A stretch of 64,000 nucleotides of DNA from Anaerolineaceae bacterium (lineage in GTDB: Bacteria; Chloroflexota; Anaerolineae; Aggregatilineales; Phototrophicaceae). Below, one piece after another: positions 18,688-27,778 of this stretch (position 1 is the stretch's first letter; each line of letters opens with the position of its first letter). The notes below the pieces were generated by a model. The model was given only the letters and a program-made list of their open reading frames with translations. It made no database searches and was not told where the DNA came from. The position numbers and the translations under genes were made by a program. The stretch lies in NCBI GenBank assembly GCA_002699585.1, contig PABP01000036.1:312333-376332 (forward strand), given 5' to 3'.

Positions 18688-20493
18688 ATGCTAAAAGCCA
18701 ATCCATTTCACTTAAAACAAGTGACTTTACTGGACGGCCCCTTCAAAGAAGCGATGGACCGTGATGCCGCTTATCTGAAGAACCTTGAACCCGACCGTCT
18801 GCTGCATATGTTCCGGGTGACAGCAAGTTTACCCAGCGATGCCCAACCCTATGGTGGTTGGGAGTCTCCTGAAGGGGAGCTACGCGGCCACAGCTTGGGC
18901 CATTATTTATCAGCTTGTGCCCTGATGTATGTCAGCAGCGGTGATGGAGCCTTCAAAGAACGTGTGGATTACATCGTTTCCGTGCTAGGGGAATGCCAGG
19001 AAGCTCTGCCATCCCAGGGTTATAACGAGGGTTTCCTGTCAGCCTACCCGGAGGAATTCTTCGACAAAGTCGACCGCCGCTGGAGCGTATGGGCACCCTA
19101 CTATACTCTGCATAAGATTCTGGCAGGGCTGTTGGATGCCTATGAACTGTGCAACAACGATCAAGCTCTCGTCATTTTAGAAAAGATGGCCGATTGGCTG
19201 TATGCGCGCACAGGCCGCCTGACGTCGGAACAAATGCAAATTTCGCTGCTGAACGAACCAGGTGGCATCACGGAAACGCTGGCCAGCTTGTATGGCATTA
19301 CCGATAAGCCGGAGCATCTGGAGCTGCTAAAGCGCTTCAATGACGATGTGCTGCTGGGTATGATGGCCCGTGAAGAAGATTATATGGACCGTATGCACGC
19401 CAATACCCAGGTGCCGAAAGCCACCGGGGCCGCTCTGCAATACGAGGTCACCGGGGATGAGACCTCGCGCAAGATAGCGACCTTCTTCTGGGAGCGGGTG
19501 GCGCTGGCACGTTCGTATGCCATCGGCGGCCACAGCGATGATGAACTATTCTTCCCGGTGGATCGTTTTGGCCAGCATTTGAGCACACTCAGCGCAGAAA
19601 CCTGCAACACCTATAACATGCTCAAACTGACGCGCCACCTGTTCAGTTGGGAACCCTCCGCGCTGACGATGGATTTTTACGAGCGCGGCCTTTTCAACCA
19701 TATTCTCGGCTCGCAAGACCCGGAAACGGGTATGATGACCTATTTTGTCTCGCATAAGCCGGGGCATCTTAAGCTGTATAGCACCCCGGAGGACTCATTC
19801 TGGTGCTGTGCGGGGACGGGCATCGAAAACCATGCCAAGTATGGCGACACGATTTACTATCACACGGATGACGCGCTGTACGTGAATCTGTTCATCGCGT
19901 CGGAGCTAACATGGCCGGAGAAGGGCGTCACGCTGCGCCAGGAAACTGACTTCCCTAATGAAGATACCACCCGCTTGCGGGTAAGCTGCGACAAACCGAC
20001 CTCACTCGCCCTGAAAATCCGTTACCCGTATTGGGCTGAGGGCATGACGATCAGCGTTAATGGGGAAGCGGTCGCCATAGATAGCCAACCCAGTTCCTAC
20101 GTCACACTTGAGCGCGAATGGCAGGACGGTGACGAGATCGTCGTCACACTGCCGATGGAACTCCATTTGCAGGCCCTACCGGGCGAACCAGACATCGTGG
20201 CCTTTATGTACGGTCCGATTGTGCTGGTCGGCGCACTGGGCACAGACGACCTGCCCGACCCCTACTTGCACGATTATCATGTGCGTTTAGCGCCCCTCAA
20301 CTTCCAGCCAACACCGGGGGTACCCGTACTAAAGGGCAATGACGCCGAATTATTGGCCAAAACCAAACCCGTTGCGGGTAAGTCGCTGACCTTCGCTACG
20401 GAAGGCTTAGGCAAACCAAGCGATGTCGAGCTGATACCGTTTTATCAATTGCATCACCAGCGCTATACAATCTACTGGCAACGCGAAGTTTAA
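18688..20493 (+). CDS. GH127 family beta-L-arabinofuranosidase-like hydrolase
   Basis: A protein of 601 residues from ATG 18688, chosen over the in-frame ATG 18628 because that one lies inside the upstream gene and AAAGGA precedes 18688. It matches the GH127 (former DUF1680) family. The zinc/catalytic set is visible as E304 and C306 (AETCNTYN) and C373-C374 (FWCCAGTGIEN). The opening FHLKQVTLLDGPFKEAMDRD and GWESPEGELRGHSLGHYLSA are typical. No signal peptide, so it acts on imported oligosaccharides. Family members release beta-L-arabinofuranose; related specificities cannot be excluded. Confidence 0.88.
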   Translation: MLKANPFHLKQVTLLDGPFKEAMDRDAAYLKNLEPDRLLHMFRVTASLPSDAQPYGGWESPEGELRGHSLGHYLSACALMYVSSGDGAFKERVDYIVSVLGECQEALPSQGYNEGFLSAYPEEFFDKVDRRWSVWAPYYTLHKILAGLLDAYELCNNDQALVILEKMADWLYARTGRLTSEQMQISLLNEPGGITETLASLYGITDKPEHLELLKRFNDDVLLGMMAREEDYMDRMHANTQVPKATGAALQYEVTGDETSRKIATFFWERVALARSYAIGGHSDDELFFPVDRFGQHLSTLSAETCNTYNMLKLTRHLFSWEPSALTMDFYERGLFNHILGSQDPETGMMTYFVSHKPGHLKLYSTPEDSFWCCAGTGIENHAKYGDTIYYHTDDALYVNLFIASELTWPEKGVTLRQETDFPNEDTTRLRVSCDKPTSLALKIRYPYWAEGMTISVNGEAVAIDSQPSSYVTLEREWQDGDEIVVTLPMELHLQALPGEPDIVAFMYGPIVLVGALGTDDLPDPYLHDYHVRLAPLNFQPTPGVPVLKGNDAELLAKTKPVAGKSLTFATEGLGKPSDVELIPFYQLHHQRYTIYWQREV

Positions 20494-20525
20494 GCACCCT
20501 CGACAAAACCTCATAACTCAAAAAA

Positions 20526-20554
20526 CAAAGCGGGCATCTAGGATGCCCGCTTTG
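20526..20554. terminator. Bidirectional terminator
   Basis: A perfect 13-bp stem, CAAAGCGGGCATC and GATGCCCGCTTTG, with a 3-base loop, between the convergent GH127 gene and the small membrane protein gene. On the minus strand it is followed by a run of six T after CTTTG, making a good intrinsic terminator there; on the plus strand the tract is weak. Confidence 0.8.
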
Positions 20555-20589
20555 CGCTCAAGGGAAAATAATCGTAAATCGCGAGGTTG

Positions 20590-20751
20590 TTATACAGTCT
20601 GGCGCTGTTCTTTTTGTTGTTCAGCCTGGGCATGCAGTTTACGCTGCCAGCGATCAATGATGACGCCGAGAATGACCAGCAACAGCAGCGGAACGCCGAT
20701 ACGAACGATGAACATCACTGCGATTTCAAAGACAAAGTTGAGGTCTGACAT
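20590..20751 (-). CDS. Small single-pass membrane protein, 53 residues
   Basis: Not recognised. The reading frame begins at ATG 20751, preceded by AGGAG at good spacing, and encodes MSDLNFVFEIAV, then a hydrophobic segment from about 12 to 32 rich in Leu, Val and Ile, then a basic and Gln-rich tail (DRWQRKLHAQAEQQKEQ). The strand choice rests on the SD, the clean membrane profile and the terminator placed just beyond the stop. It is divergent from the histidine kinase gene, across a 224-bp gap that contains a weak C5/G5 hairpin (about 20862-20883). A role with the neighbouring membrane complex is only a guess. Confidence 0.65.
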   Translation of the reverse strand: MSDLNFVFEIAVMFIVRIGVPLLLLVILGVIIDRWQRKLHAQAEQQKEQRQTV

Positions 20752-20975
20752 GATATTGCTCCTATGAGAGGCTATTTGGTGCCGTCATTTCATGCTTTAA
20801 GCGTATCAATTGGAGGGTACTTTCGTAAATCAGAGGACCGACCCAAATGTCATGGGTAGTTTCCCCCATACCTCGTCTGGGGGTTCGGCCATATACTATG
20901 AGTAGGAGATTAATTAGCGATACTGATCTGTTTAACTAATGTCAACGACCAACATAATCGTGTGATAGAACTGTC

Positions 20976-22631
20976 ATGACCCTCGATTGGACAACCCTCA
21001 TTATTCCGGTCTACTTCTTGTATGGTCTGGCGTTTTATTCGATGGGCCTCGCGCTACTGATCGAATCAGGCCGCGCCTCAGAACTGGGCTTCGCGCGTTC
21101 GATGCGCTTGCTGGCCGGGTTCGCCCTCCTACATGGCACGCATGAATGGATCGAATTCATCGAACGCATCCTGCTCCTGATGGATGGTTCGCTGCTGCCT
21201 ATGTGGGTGATGTGGTTCAAGGTGGCTTTGTTGGCATCGTCGTTTTTGGCGCTGGTGGCTTTCGGTGAGCATTTACGCTCGCTGGAAGATGAAGACAACC
21301 CGCGCATCAACCTGGTGGTGATGGCTGTGCTTTGGTATGCAGCATCCTGTATCGTCATTCAGGCCGCCAACCAGCTCGACGAACAAAGTTGGGCGACTGT
21401 GTGTGATGTCCTGGCGCGCTACGTCCTGGGGATCCCTGCCAGCATCCTGGCGGCGATGGTACTGTTCCGGCAGCGTAGAACTATCAAAGACCCGGAAATG
21501 CAGCGATTCGCGGTTTACTTCACCTTTGCCGCGATATGCATGTTGATCTACGGTGTGGTCGGCCAGTTGTTCGTTAAGCAAGCCATCATCTTCCCCGCCA
21601 GGATTATCAACGAAGAACTCTTCCTGTGGATTTTTGGTTTCCCGGTGCAGGTCCTACGTGCGCTGATGGCTATCGTGCTGTCGTTTGCCATGATTAGCGC
21701 GCTGCGCGTGTTGGAAATTGAAAACGAACAGCGCATGAAAGGCATCGAAAAAGCACGGCGCGACATTGAGTATCGCAGCCGAGAAGAACTCTCGCGCTTG
21801 AATGCCAGCCTACAGGCCAGCGAAGCCGAAGCGCGCCAGCTATTGGCCGAACTCAAGAAGCGTGACACGATCCGCACGGAATTTTTACAGCAGGTGACGG
21901 CAGCGCAGGAATCCGAACGCAAGCGTATCGCCCGTGAACTGCACGATGGCACTGGCCAGATGCTGACCGGGTTGGCCCTGGGACTGCGCGGCCTCAGTCG
22001 GCAAGTACACGACAATCCCGACATGGTGGTCAAGCGACTATCTGATCTGGAGATCATGGCGACGACGACCATCGGCGAACTACGCACCCTGATCCAGGAT
22101 TTGCGCCCACCGCAGCTTGATGACATGGGCCTGATCCCGGCTATTCGCTCCATGCTGGACCGACTCAAACAGGCCGATTCCCCAACCTATAATCTCAAAA
22201 TTAGTGGCGACCCGTACCCGCTGCCCTCTGATGTAGAAACCATTCTCTTCCGCATCATTCAGGAGGGGCTGACCAATGCGACCAAACACGCCCATGCGGA
22301 CGCTGTCAATGTGTGCCTGGATTACGAAGATGGCGTTGGCTTGTGTGTCTGTGATGATGGCATCGGCTGCGACCCGGAGACGGTGCTGGCGACGTCGCCC
22401 ACGCGCTCCTCGTGGGGGCTGATGGGCATCGAAGAACGCGCAAACCTGATTAACGCTGTCTGGTCTTTTGAGTCCAAACCGAGCCAGGGTACCAAAATCA
22501 AAGTACAGATCCCACGCCCCGTTGCCGAACCAACCGAGACAGAACCCGCGGACACGCCATCGTCAAACACCCTGCCATCGGTAGAACCCGCGGTCGCCGA
22601 ACCCAAGGAGGTACAACCTCATGACGATTAA
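20976..22631 (+). CDS. Membrane histidine kinase, NarX/LiaS-like (HisKA_3)
   Basis: A 551-residue sensor kinase. Residues 1-240 contain about seven hydrophobic segments, then a coiled coil (about 245-300), then the HisKA_3 dimerisation helix with H323 in KRIARELHDGTGQ, and an HATPase domain with NATKHAHA, DDGIGCDP and GLMGIEERA. The last 40 residues are Pro/Glu rich. It overlaps the response regulator gene by 11 bp. The membrane-embedded sensor suggests it reads a signal within or near the membrane, possibly quinone or redox state, given the redox genes that follow; that is inference. Confidence 0.9.
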   Translation: MTLDWTTLIIPVYFLYGLAFYSMGLALLIESGRASELGFARSMRLLAGFALLHGTHEWIEFIERILLLMDGSLLPMWVMWFKVALLASSFLALVAFGEHLRSLEDEDNPRINLVVMAVLWYAASCIVIQAANQLDEQSWATVCDVLARYVLGIPASILAAMVLFRQRRTIKDPEMQRFAVYFTFAAICMLIYGVVGQLFVKQAIIFPARIINEELFLWIFGFPVQVLRALMAIVLSFAMISALRVLEIENEQRMKGIEKARRDIEYRSREELSRLNASLQASEAEARQLLAELKKRDTIRTEFLQQVTAAQESERKRIARELHDGTGQMLTGLALGLRGLSRQVHDNPDMVVKRLSDLEIMATTTIGELRTLIQDLRPPQLDDMGLIPAIRSMLDRLKQADSPTYNLKISGDPYPLPSDVETILFRIIQEGLTNATKHAHADAVNVCLDYEDGVGLCVCDDGIGCDPETVLATSPTRSSWGLMGIEERANLINAVWSFESKPSQGTKIKVQIPRPVAEPTETEPADTPSSNTLPSVEPAVAEPKEVQPHDD

Positions 22632-23277
22632 CGTCCTCATTGTTGATGACCATGCCGTAGTCCGGGCAGGCATCCGCATGTTGATTGAAAGCGACCCCGA
22701 CCTGACCATCGTCGGTGAGTGTGAAAATGGCCAGGAAGCAGTTGACCAGGTAGAGAGTATCAAGCCTGATGTGGTGCTAATGGACGTCACCATGCCCGTG
22801 ATGGATGGTGTCGAAGCGACGCGCGTCATCAAGTCGGCTGATGGTTCGCCTTCTGTATTGGCGCTGACCATCCACGAAGGGCCGGATTATTTCTTCCAGA
22901 TGTTGCAGGCGGGGGCATCGGGTTATGTGCCCAAGCGGGCCGCCCCGGATGACTTGCTGCGCGCGATCCATGTGGTGGCGGAAGGCAACGTCTTTTTGGA
23001 GCCGCAGGTCGCTAAAGAACTGGTGTCGGATTACCTGGTGCGGGTACAGCAAGGCGGCGAACGCGAGAGCTACGACGGCTTGACCGACCGCGAACAGCAA
23101 GTTCTGACGCTGATCGCTGAAGACGAAACCAACCAGGGCATCGCCAATGACCTGGGAATTTCCGTCAAGACGGTGGAGCGCCACCGCGAAAACATCATGT
23201 CCAAGCTCAATTTGCATTCGCGCATTGAGCTTGTGAAGTATGCCATCCGTAAAGGGCTGATCTCGCTAGAAGATTGA
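22621..23277 (+). CDS. NarL/FixJ family response regulator
   Basis: A 218-residue regulator. The receiver domain (1-120) has the acidic pair D9-D10, phospho-acceptor D55 in VLMDVTMP and the conserved Lys in GYVPKRA. The C-terminal LuxR-type helix-turn-helix (about 150-210) reads LTDREQQVLTLIAEDETNQG and SVKTVERHRENIMSKL. It is the partner of the overlapping kinase and ends 106 bp before the multiheme cytochrome operon, its likely target. Confidence 0.92.
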   Translation: MTINVLIVDDHAVVRAGIRMLIESDPDLTIVGECENGQEAVDQVESIKPDVVLMDVTMPVMDGVEATRVIKSADGSPSVLALTIHEGPDYFFQMLQAGASGYVPKRAAPDDLLRAIHVVAEGNVFLEPQVAKELVSDYLVRVQQGGERESYDGLTDREQQVLTLIAEDETNQGIANDLGISVKTVERHRENIMSKLNLHSRIELVKYAIRKGLISLED

Positions 23278-23383
23278 CCCTGAAACAACAGTAAGTGACA
23301 TAACAGATGTGTTTAACAACAGCAGTTTCTTTACCTAAAGAGTCAAGTTCTTTCATTCACTACGTTTTGGCAAGGAGGCTTGT

Positions 23384-25585
23384 ATGGCACAACCAAAACG
23401 ATATTTAGCAATTGGCTTTGCCCTGATGGGGTTCTTCTGCATGGCGCTTGGCGCAATGTTATTAACCCCAATCAGCGTGGAAGCTCAGGACGACGCAGCT
23501 ACAACGTCCAGTACCACGTCCAACGGAGAATATGCCAGCATCCGGGATTGTAACGACTGTCACCGGCGCATCGGCAATAACTTCGAGACGACAGCGCATG
23601 CTATGACCATGTTCGAGGCTGAGGACATCCCGGAAGCTGTGGTCGCAGATTTCTCCGTAGGCGAAGACCTGCGCTTGTATGCGTTCCCGGAAGAAGATGA
23701 AGAACGGCCCTTCACGCTAGAGGATGTGGCCTTCGTCGTCGGTGCCGGGCAGATCGCGCAGCGCTTCGTGGTTGACCTCGGCGATGACGATTACCATGTG
23801 CTACCTGTCGAATGGAACGTCGAAGCGGGCGCATGGCAGAGCTTCGAGCTGCCCAATGGCGATAGCTGGACCGATAACTGTGCATCGTGCCACGCAACGG
23901 GTTACGATGCCAGCACCCACGCGTTTTCCGAGGAATCGGTGACCTGTGAAGCCTGTCACGGCCCTGGCCTGACGCATGTCGAGGCCGCTGATGACGCGGG
24001 TAGCAGCATCAACGATGAAGAAGAAGCCGAAATCAAAGCGGCCATCAATGCCTTCCCGGACCCATCAGCATGCAGTAGCTGCCACTCCCAGCCGGAAACG
24101 GATGCGACCTGGGTCGATCCGGTCCATGCCAGCATGGGCGCTTATGACGCCTGGGTTGATTCCCCACATGCACAATTGGTCGACATGGCCGATGCAGACA
24201 TGGATGCAGACGAAGCATCTGATGAGGAATCTGAAGGGGAATCTGATGCTGATGTGGCCCATGCATCACCGTATGCGATGGACTGCGCAGGTTGCCATGC
24301 CATGCATCCTGAAAGTGACGAAGAAGTGCAGCCGCATCTGTTGTCGATTGATATGAGCGAAGGCCTTTGCTTGGCTTGCCATGATAGCAACGCTGGCGAA
24401 CTGATGGCCGGAACTTCTATCGTCGATAACGTGGTTGGTTTGCCCTCGGCACACCATGAAGAAGGCCTGGAATGCGAATCGTGTCATAACCCGCATTCGG
24501 TACAGTCGATCCCGGCGGATATGTCCCAGCCAGCGACCTGTAACGATTGCCATACGGACCTCACGCAGACGGCTATACGCGGTTTTGCTCATGGGGCACA
24601 GGAGCGCGTTTCGACTCGGTTGGCCAACATCGAAACACACATCGAAGACGATACGCCGGAATGGGTATCAACCATCGTTACGACCATACACGAAGATGGC
24701 AGCGGCGGTATCCATAACTTCGCTTATGTCTCGCGTTTGCTAAATGCCGCAGAAACCAACCTGGGCATTCTGGCAGCAGCACCAGCAGAAATCGTGCCAG
24801 TTGTCGAGGCCATCAATCCAGATGAATGCACTGAATGCCATGCAGATGTGCATGATGTCTGGCAGGATTCACTACATGCCAATGCCTCGCTGGGTGAGAA
24901 CTTTCAGGAAGCCTATACCGAGAGCGGTCGGCCCTCCTACTGCATGAGCTGTCACGCATCCGGCTATGACCCTAATACGCAGCGTTACGTCTTTGAAGGC
25001 GTGGTCTGTAGTACCTGCCACGTCCTGGACGAGGGCGCGGAACATCCGCCTGGGCCGATGCCGATTGCCAGCTCATCAGAAGCGTGTGGGCGCTGCCACA
25101 GCGGCGAACACTCGCCAGAATACAACGAATGGCTCGTCAGCGATCACAGCAACTTCAATGTCGACTGTGTGGACTGCCACGTCGCGCACGATAACAGCCT
25201 GCGCCTGGGTGGCATCAATGAAACCTGTGCTGACTGCCACGAAAATGCAATGAACGACGAAATCCACATGGGCGAAGACATGAACTGTGTCGACTGCCAC
25301 ATGACGCGCGTTGACGAAGAAGGCGAGGTCATCCACCATACCATGTTCTTCGATCCGAAGACCTGTGCCGAGTGCCACGGGGATATTCATACCCTGCAAC
25401 TCGACCCATCCCGCAGTTTAGACGATGCGGGCCAGCAACTGGTTTCGGCGCTGGAAGAAGAAGTCACCACCCTGGAAGAAAAAGCTGAGACGAACCTGCA
25501 ATCCGGTATCGTCGGTGGTGCAGTCGGTGCGATGGTGCTGGTGATCTTCCTGTTCATCGCAGTGAGATTAGGGAGAATGAGATGA
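23384..25585 (+). CDS. 16-heme cytochrome c, two octaheme units, membrane-anchored
   Basis: A 733-residue extracytoplasmic electron carrier. It has an N-terminal signal or anchor segment (about 6-34) and a C-terminal membrane helix (about 704-728). I count sixteen CxxCH heme sites, the first at C56-H60 and the last at 661-665. They fall into two sets of eight (56-390 and 482-665) with matching order: CASCHATGYD/CMSCHASGYD, CEACHG/CSTCHV, CSSCH/CGRCH, CAGCH/CVDCH, CLACH/CADCH, CESCH/CVDCH, CNDCH/CAECH. An acidic Asp/Glu-rich insert lies near 267-290 in unit 1. Its stop overlaps the ferredoxin gene start by 4 bp. The heme count and partners recall HmcA of the Desulfovibrio Hmc complex, but homology beyond heme motifs is not shown. 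Confidence 0.9.
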   Translation: MAQPKRYLAIGFALMGFFCMALGAMLLTPISVEAQDDAATTSSTTSNGEYASIRDCNDCHRRIGNNFETTAHAMTMFEAEDIPEAVVADFSVGEDLRLYAFPEEDEERPFTLEDVAFVVGAGQIAQRFVVDLGDDDYHVLPVEWNVEAGAWQSFELPNGDSWTDNCASCHATGYDASTHAFSEESVTCEACHGPGLTHVEAADDAGSSINDEEEAEIKAAINAFPDPSACSSCHSQPETDATWVDPVHASMGAYDAWVDSPHAQLVDMADADMDADEASDEESEGESDADVAHASPYAMDCAGCHAMHPESDEEVQPHLLSIDMSEGLCLACHDSNAGELMAGTSIVDNVVGLPSAHHEEGLECESCHNPHSVQSIPADMSQPATCNDCHTDLTQTAIRGFAHGAQERVSTRLANIETHIEDDTPEWVSTIVTTIHEDGSGGIHNFAYVSRLLNAAETNLGILAAAPAEIVPVVEAINPDECTECHADVHDVWQDSLHANASLGENFQEAYTESGRPSYCMSCHASGYDPNTQRYVFEGVVCSTCHVLDEGAEHPPGPMPIASSSEACGRCHSGEHSPEYNEWLVSDHSNFNVDCVDCHVAHDNSLRLGGINETCADCHENAMNDEIHMGEDMNCVDCHMTRVDEEGEVIHHTMFFDPKTCAECHGDIHTLQLDPSRSLDDAGQQLVSALEEEVTTLEEKAETNLQSGIVGGAVGAMVLVIFLFIAVRLGRMR

Positions 25586-26418
25586 GTACCGACCAGGCGA
25601 CAGACACGTCCCAAGAAACCCAAACCCCCAACACCCGGCCCATGACGCGGCGTGAATTCCTGCTGCTGATCGGCGGATTGGGCGTGGGCGTCGTGGCTGC
25701 GGATCAAATCTGGCGCTGGTTCATGGCGATTAACGATCCGCATGCCCAGGCTGAACATGGTCCCGTCGAGGGACCCTACTGGGCGATGGCGATTGACTTG
25801 CAGACGTGCATCGGTTGTGAACGCTGTGTGCATGCCTGCCAAGCCACCAACGACACTGCCGAAGGCCATCTATGGAACGTGCTGCTGCAAGATGACGAAA
25901 CCTTCAGCAAGCCGGTGTTTATCACGCGGCCCTGCATGCACTGTGAACATGCGCCCTGTGTGGATGTCTGCCCGGTGCAGGCGACCTATCACCGTGAAGA
26001 CGGCCTGGTCGCGATGGACTACGACCGCTGCATCGGCTGCCGCTACTGCATGGTCGCTTGCCCTTACGGCGTGCGCGTCTTTAACTGGGAAGACAATGCG
26101 GGCGAGAATCCCTCGGCACCCACCTGGGGCACGCCAGAAATTCCGCGCAGGCCGCGCGGTGTCGTCGAAAAATGTACATTCTGTGCCCATCGGCTGGATG
26201 CAGCAGAAGAACGCGGCCTGACGCCTGGTAAAGACCGGGCAGCGACCCCGGCCTGCTGTAACATCTGCCCGACGGAAGCGCGTGTGTTCGGCGACCTCAA
26301 AGACCCTGATAGCCCGGTTTCTAAGGCGTTACAAGGTCGGCAGGCAGTGGTGCTGCGTAGTGAACTGGGCACCAACCCGCGCGTGTTTTACCTGCTGCCG
26401 ACAGAAGATGAAGTATAG
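25582..26418 (+). CDS. Four-cluster ferredoxin-like subunit (HmcB/DmsB type)
   Basis: A 278-residue iron-sulfur protein that passes electrons between the NrfD subunit and the cytochrome. The N-terminus MTRREFLLLIGG (about 21-32) is a twin-arginine export signal that may stay as an anchor, which places the clusters outside the cytoplasmic membrane. Cysteine groups for four 4Fe-4S clusters are visible: CIGCERCVHAC, CMHCEHAPCVDVC, CIGCRYCMVAC, and KCTFC with ACCNIC. It starts within the cytochrome stop (4-bp overlap) and is followed 12 bp later by the NrfD gene. Confidence 0.9.
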   Translation: MSTDQATDTSQETQTPNTRPMTRREFLLLIGGLGVGVVAADQIWRWFMAINDPHAQAEHGPVEGPYWAMAIDLQTCIGCERCVHACQATNDTAEGHLWNVLLQDDETFSKPVFITRPCMHCEHAPCVDVCPVQATYHREDGLVAMDYDRCIGCRYCMVACPYGVRVFNWEDNAGENPSAPTWGTPEIPRRPRGVVEKCTFCAHRLDAAEERGLTPGKDRAATPACCNICPTEARVFGDLKDPDSPVSKALQGRQAVVLRSELGTNPRVFYLLPTEDEV

Positions 26419-26430
26419 GAGGCGATCATC

Positions 26431-27639
26431 ATGTTGAGACGTGGTAACTTGTTCTGGATATGGATCGCCGCTCTGGTGGTCATGATCGCCATCGGGCTGT
26501 ATACGGCCTTCACGATCTTCAGCCAGGGGTTGGCTGTCACCAATATGAGCGATGCCGTCCCTTGGGGCGTCTGGATCGTGCTCGATCTGTCGTGCATTGG
26601 CCTGGGCGCAGGGGCCTTCACTATCTCGGCGATTACTTACATCCTGGGGCGCAAGCAGTATCAATCGCTGGCGCGGGTGGCTGTATTCGTCGGCCTGCTA
26701 GGTTACAGCGGCGCGTTGATGGCCCTCATCATGGACATTGGCCGCCCGGACCGCTTCTGGCATGGTTGGGTGTACTGGAATAACCACTCCATGCTGTGGG
26801 AAGTGACCATGTGCATCACGCTGTACTTCAGTGTGCTGCTGCTGGAAGTCTTCCCGCTGGTGGTGGAGCATCCCTTCTTCAACCGTTGGGGATGGCTGCA
26901 AAACCTGGCCCATCGCATCCACCACTTCGCGCCGATTCTGGCAATCATCGGCCTGTGTTTATCGTTGCTGCATCAATCCAGCCTGGGCGCGACCTACGGC
27001 GTGGTCATTGGTCGCTCGGCGTTATGGCGCTCGACCATGCCGCTGCTGTTCATCGTGAGTGCGGCGGCGGTCGGGATGGCCTTCACGGTACACCTGACGC
27101 TGATCGTGCAGTGGTTCAAACAGAAAGAGATCGTCCCGACAAGCGTGCTGTTTGAAATCGGCCAGATCGCGGGCGGTGTGCTGCTGTTCTACCTGTATAT
27201 GCGCTTCTGGGATACGACAGCGGGCACGTATGGTTATGTACCGGGCCGCAGCGAAGCGGAAAATGTGCTGATCAATGGCGAGTTCGCGGTCAACTTCTGG
27301 GCCTGGGAGATGATCCTGGGCGGGGTAGTCGCGGCGGCGTTACTGATCCGAGCGCGTATGACGCAGAGCGTATCGGCGCTGCTGGTTGGCAGCGGTCTGG
27401 CGATGGCCGGACTGGTCGTCAACCGCTGGCACACGACGCTGCTGGCCTTCACCCAACCGCTGAGTGAAAATCCGCCAGTGACCTTACCGGCTGCCGCGCC
27501 TTATACGCCCGCGCTGACGGAATGGCTAACCGTACTGGGTGTGATTTCTATCCTGGCGTTGCTCTTCAGCCTGGGGATGCGCTTCTTACCTGCATACAAC
27601 CCGCAGTCTGCAATACCGGAAGTCGAAGCCCACGCTTAG
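26431..27639 (+). CDS. NrfD/PsrC-type integral membrane quinone-interacting subunit
   Basis: A 402-residue polytopic protein with about ten hydrophobic segments. It matches the NrfD family (HybB/HmcC-like) with SDAVPWGVWIVLDLSCIGLGAGAF at 46-69 and MDIGRPDRFWHGWVYWNNHSMLWEV near 100-124. Proteins of this family exchange electrons with the quinone pool and hand them to a ferredoxin-like partner, here the gene just upstream. No molybdopterin, nitrite or other catalytic subunit follows, so the three genes appear to form an electron conduit. A hairpin at 27696-27722 ends the unit. Confidence 0.9.
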   Translation: MLRRGNLFWIWIAALVVMIAIGLYTAFTIFSQGLAVTNMSDAVPWGVWIVLDLSCIGLGAGAFTISAITYILGRKQYQSLARVAVFVGLLGYSGALMALIMDIGRPDRFWHGWVYWNNHSMLWEVTMCITLYFSVLLLEVFPLVVEHPFFNRWGWLQNLAHRIHHFAPILAIIGLCLSLLHQSSLGATYGVVIGRSALWRSTMPLLFIVSAAAVGMAFTVHLTLIVQWFKQKEIVPTSVLFEIGQIAGGVLLFYLYMRFWDTTAGTYGYVPGRSEAENVLINGEFAVNFWAWEMILGGVVAAALLIRARMTQSVSALLVGSGLAMAGLVVNRWHTTLLAFTQPLSENPPVTLPAAAPYTPALTEWLTVLGVISILALLFSLGMRFLPAYNPQSAIPEVEAHA

Positions 27640-27695
27640 GAAAGAAAAGACAACACAGAGTCACAGAGACTCAAAGACACAGAGAGAAGCAACAG

Positions 27696-27722
27696 CAAGG
27701 GCACAGATTATCTGTGCCCTTG
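27696..27722 (+). terminator. Hairpin after the cytochrome-ferredoxin-NrfD operon
   Basis: A 12-bp stem, CAAGGGCACAGA and TCTGTGCCCTTG, with loop TTA. Only a weak T-rich run follows (TTCATTCATCTTT), so it may act as an RNA 3' end stabiliser as well as a terminator. Confidence 0.65.
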
Positions 27723-27750
27723 TTCATTCATCTTTGACGGTTGCTAGAAC

Positions 27751-27778
27751 GTAGTGGCAAGGCATGCCTTGCCACTAC
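27751..27778. repeat. Perfect 28-bp palindrome, GCATGC centre
   Basis: GTAGTGGCAAGGCA meets its exact reverse complement TGCCTTGCCACTAC. It is the longest perfect palindrome I found in the window and shares its plan with 42671-42690 and 9775-9804. Likely a dispersed palindromic repeat. Confidence 0.7.

Noticed and set aside
20543-20767. 74-codon plus-strand frame over the small membrane protein gene
   Set aside because: Its sequence is Cys/Arg/Ser rich without a membrane or domain pattern; the minus-strand frame has an SD, a clean helix and a terminator.
27650-27692. CACAGAGA-rich stretch as a coding or regulatory region
   Set aside because: Low-complexity phrase before a hairpin; no reading frame, symmetry or promoter pattern could be supported.
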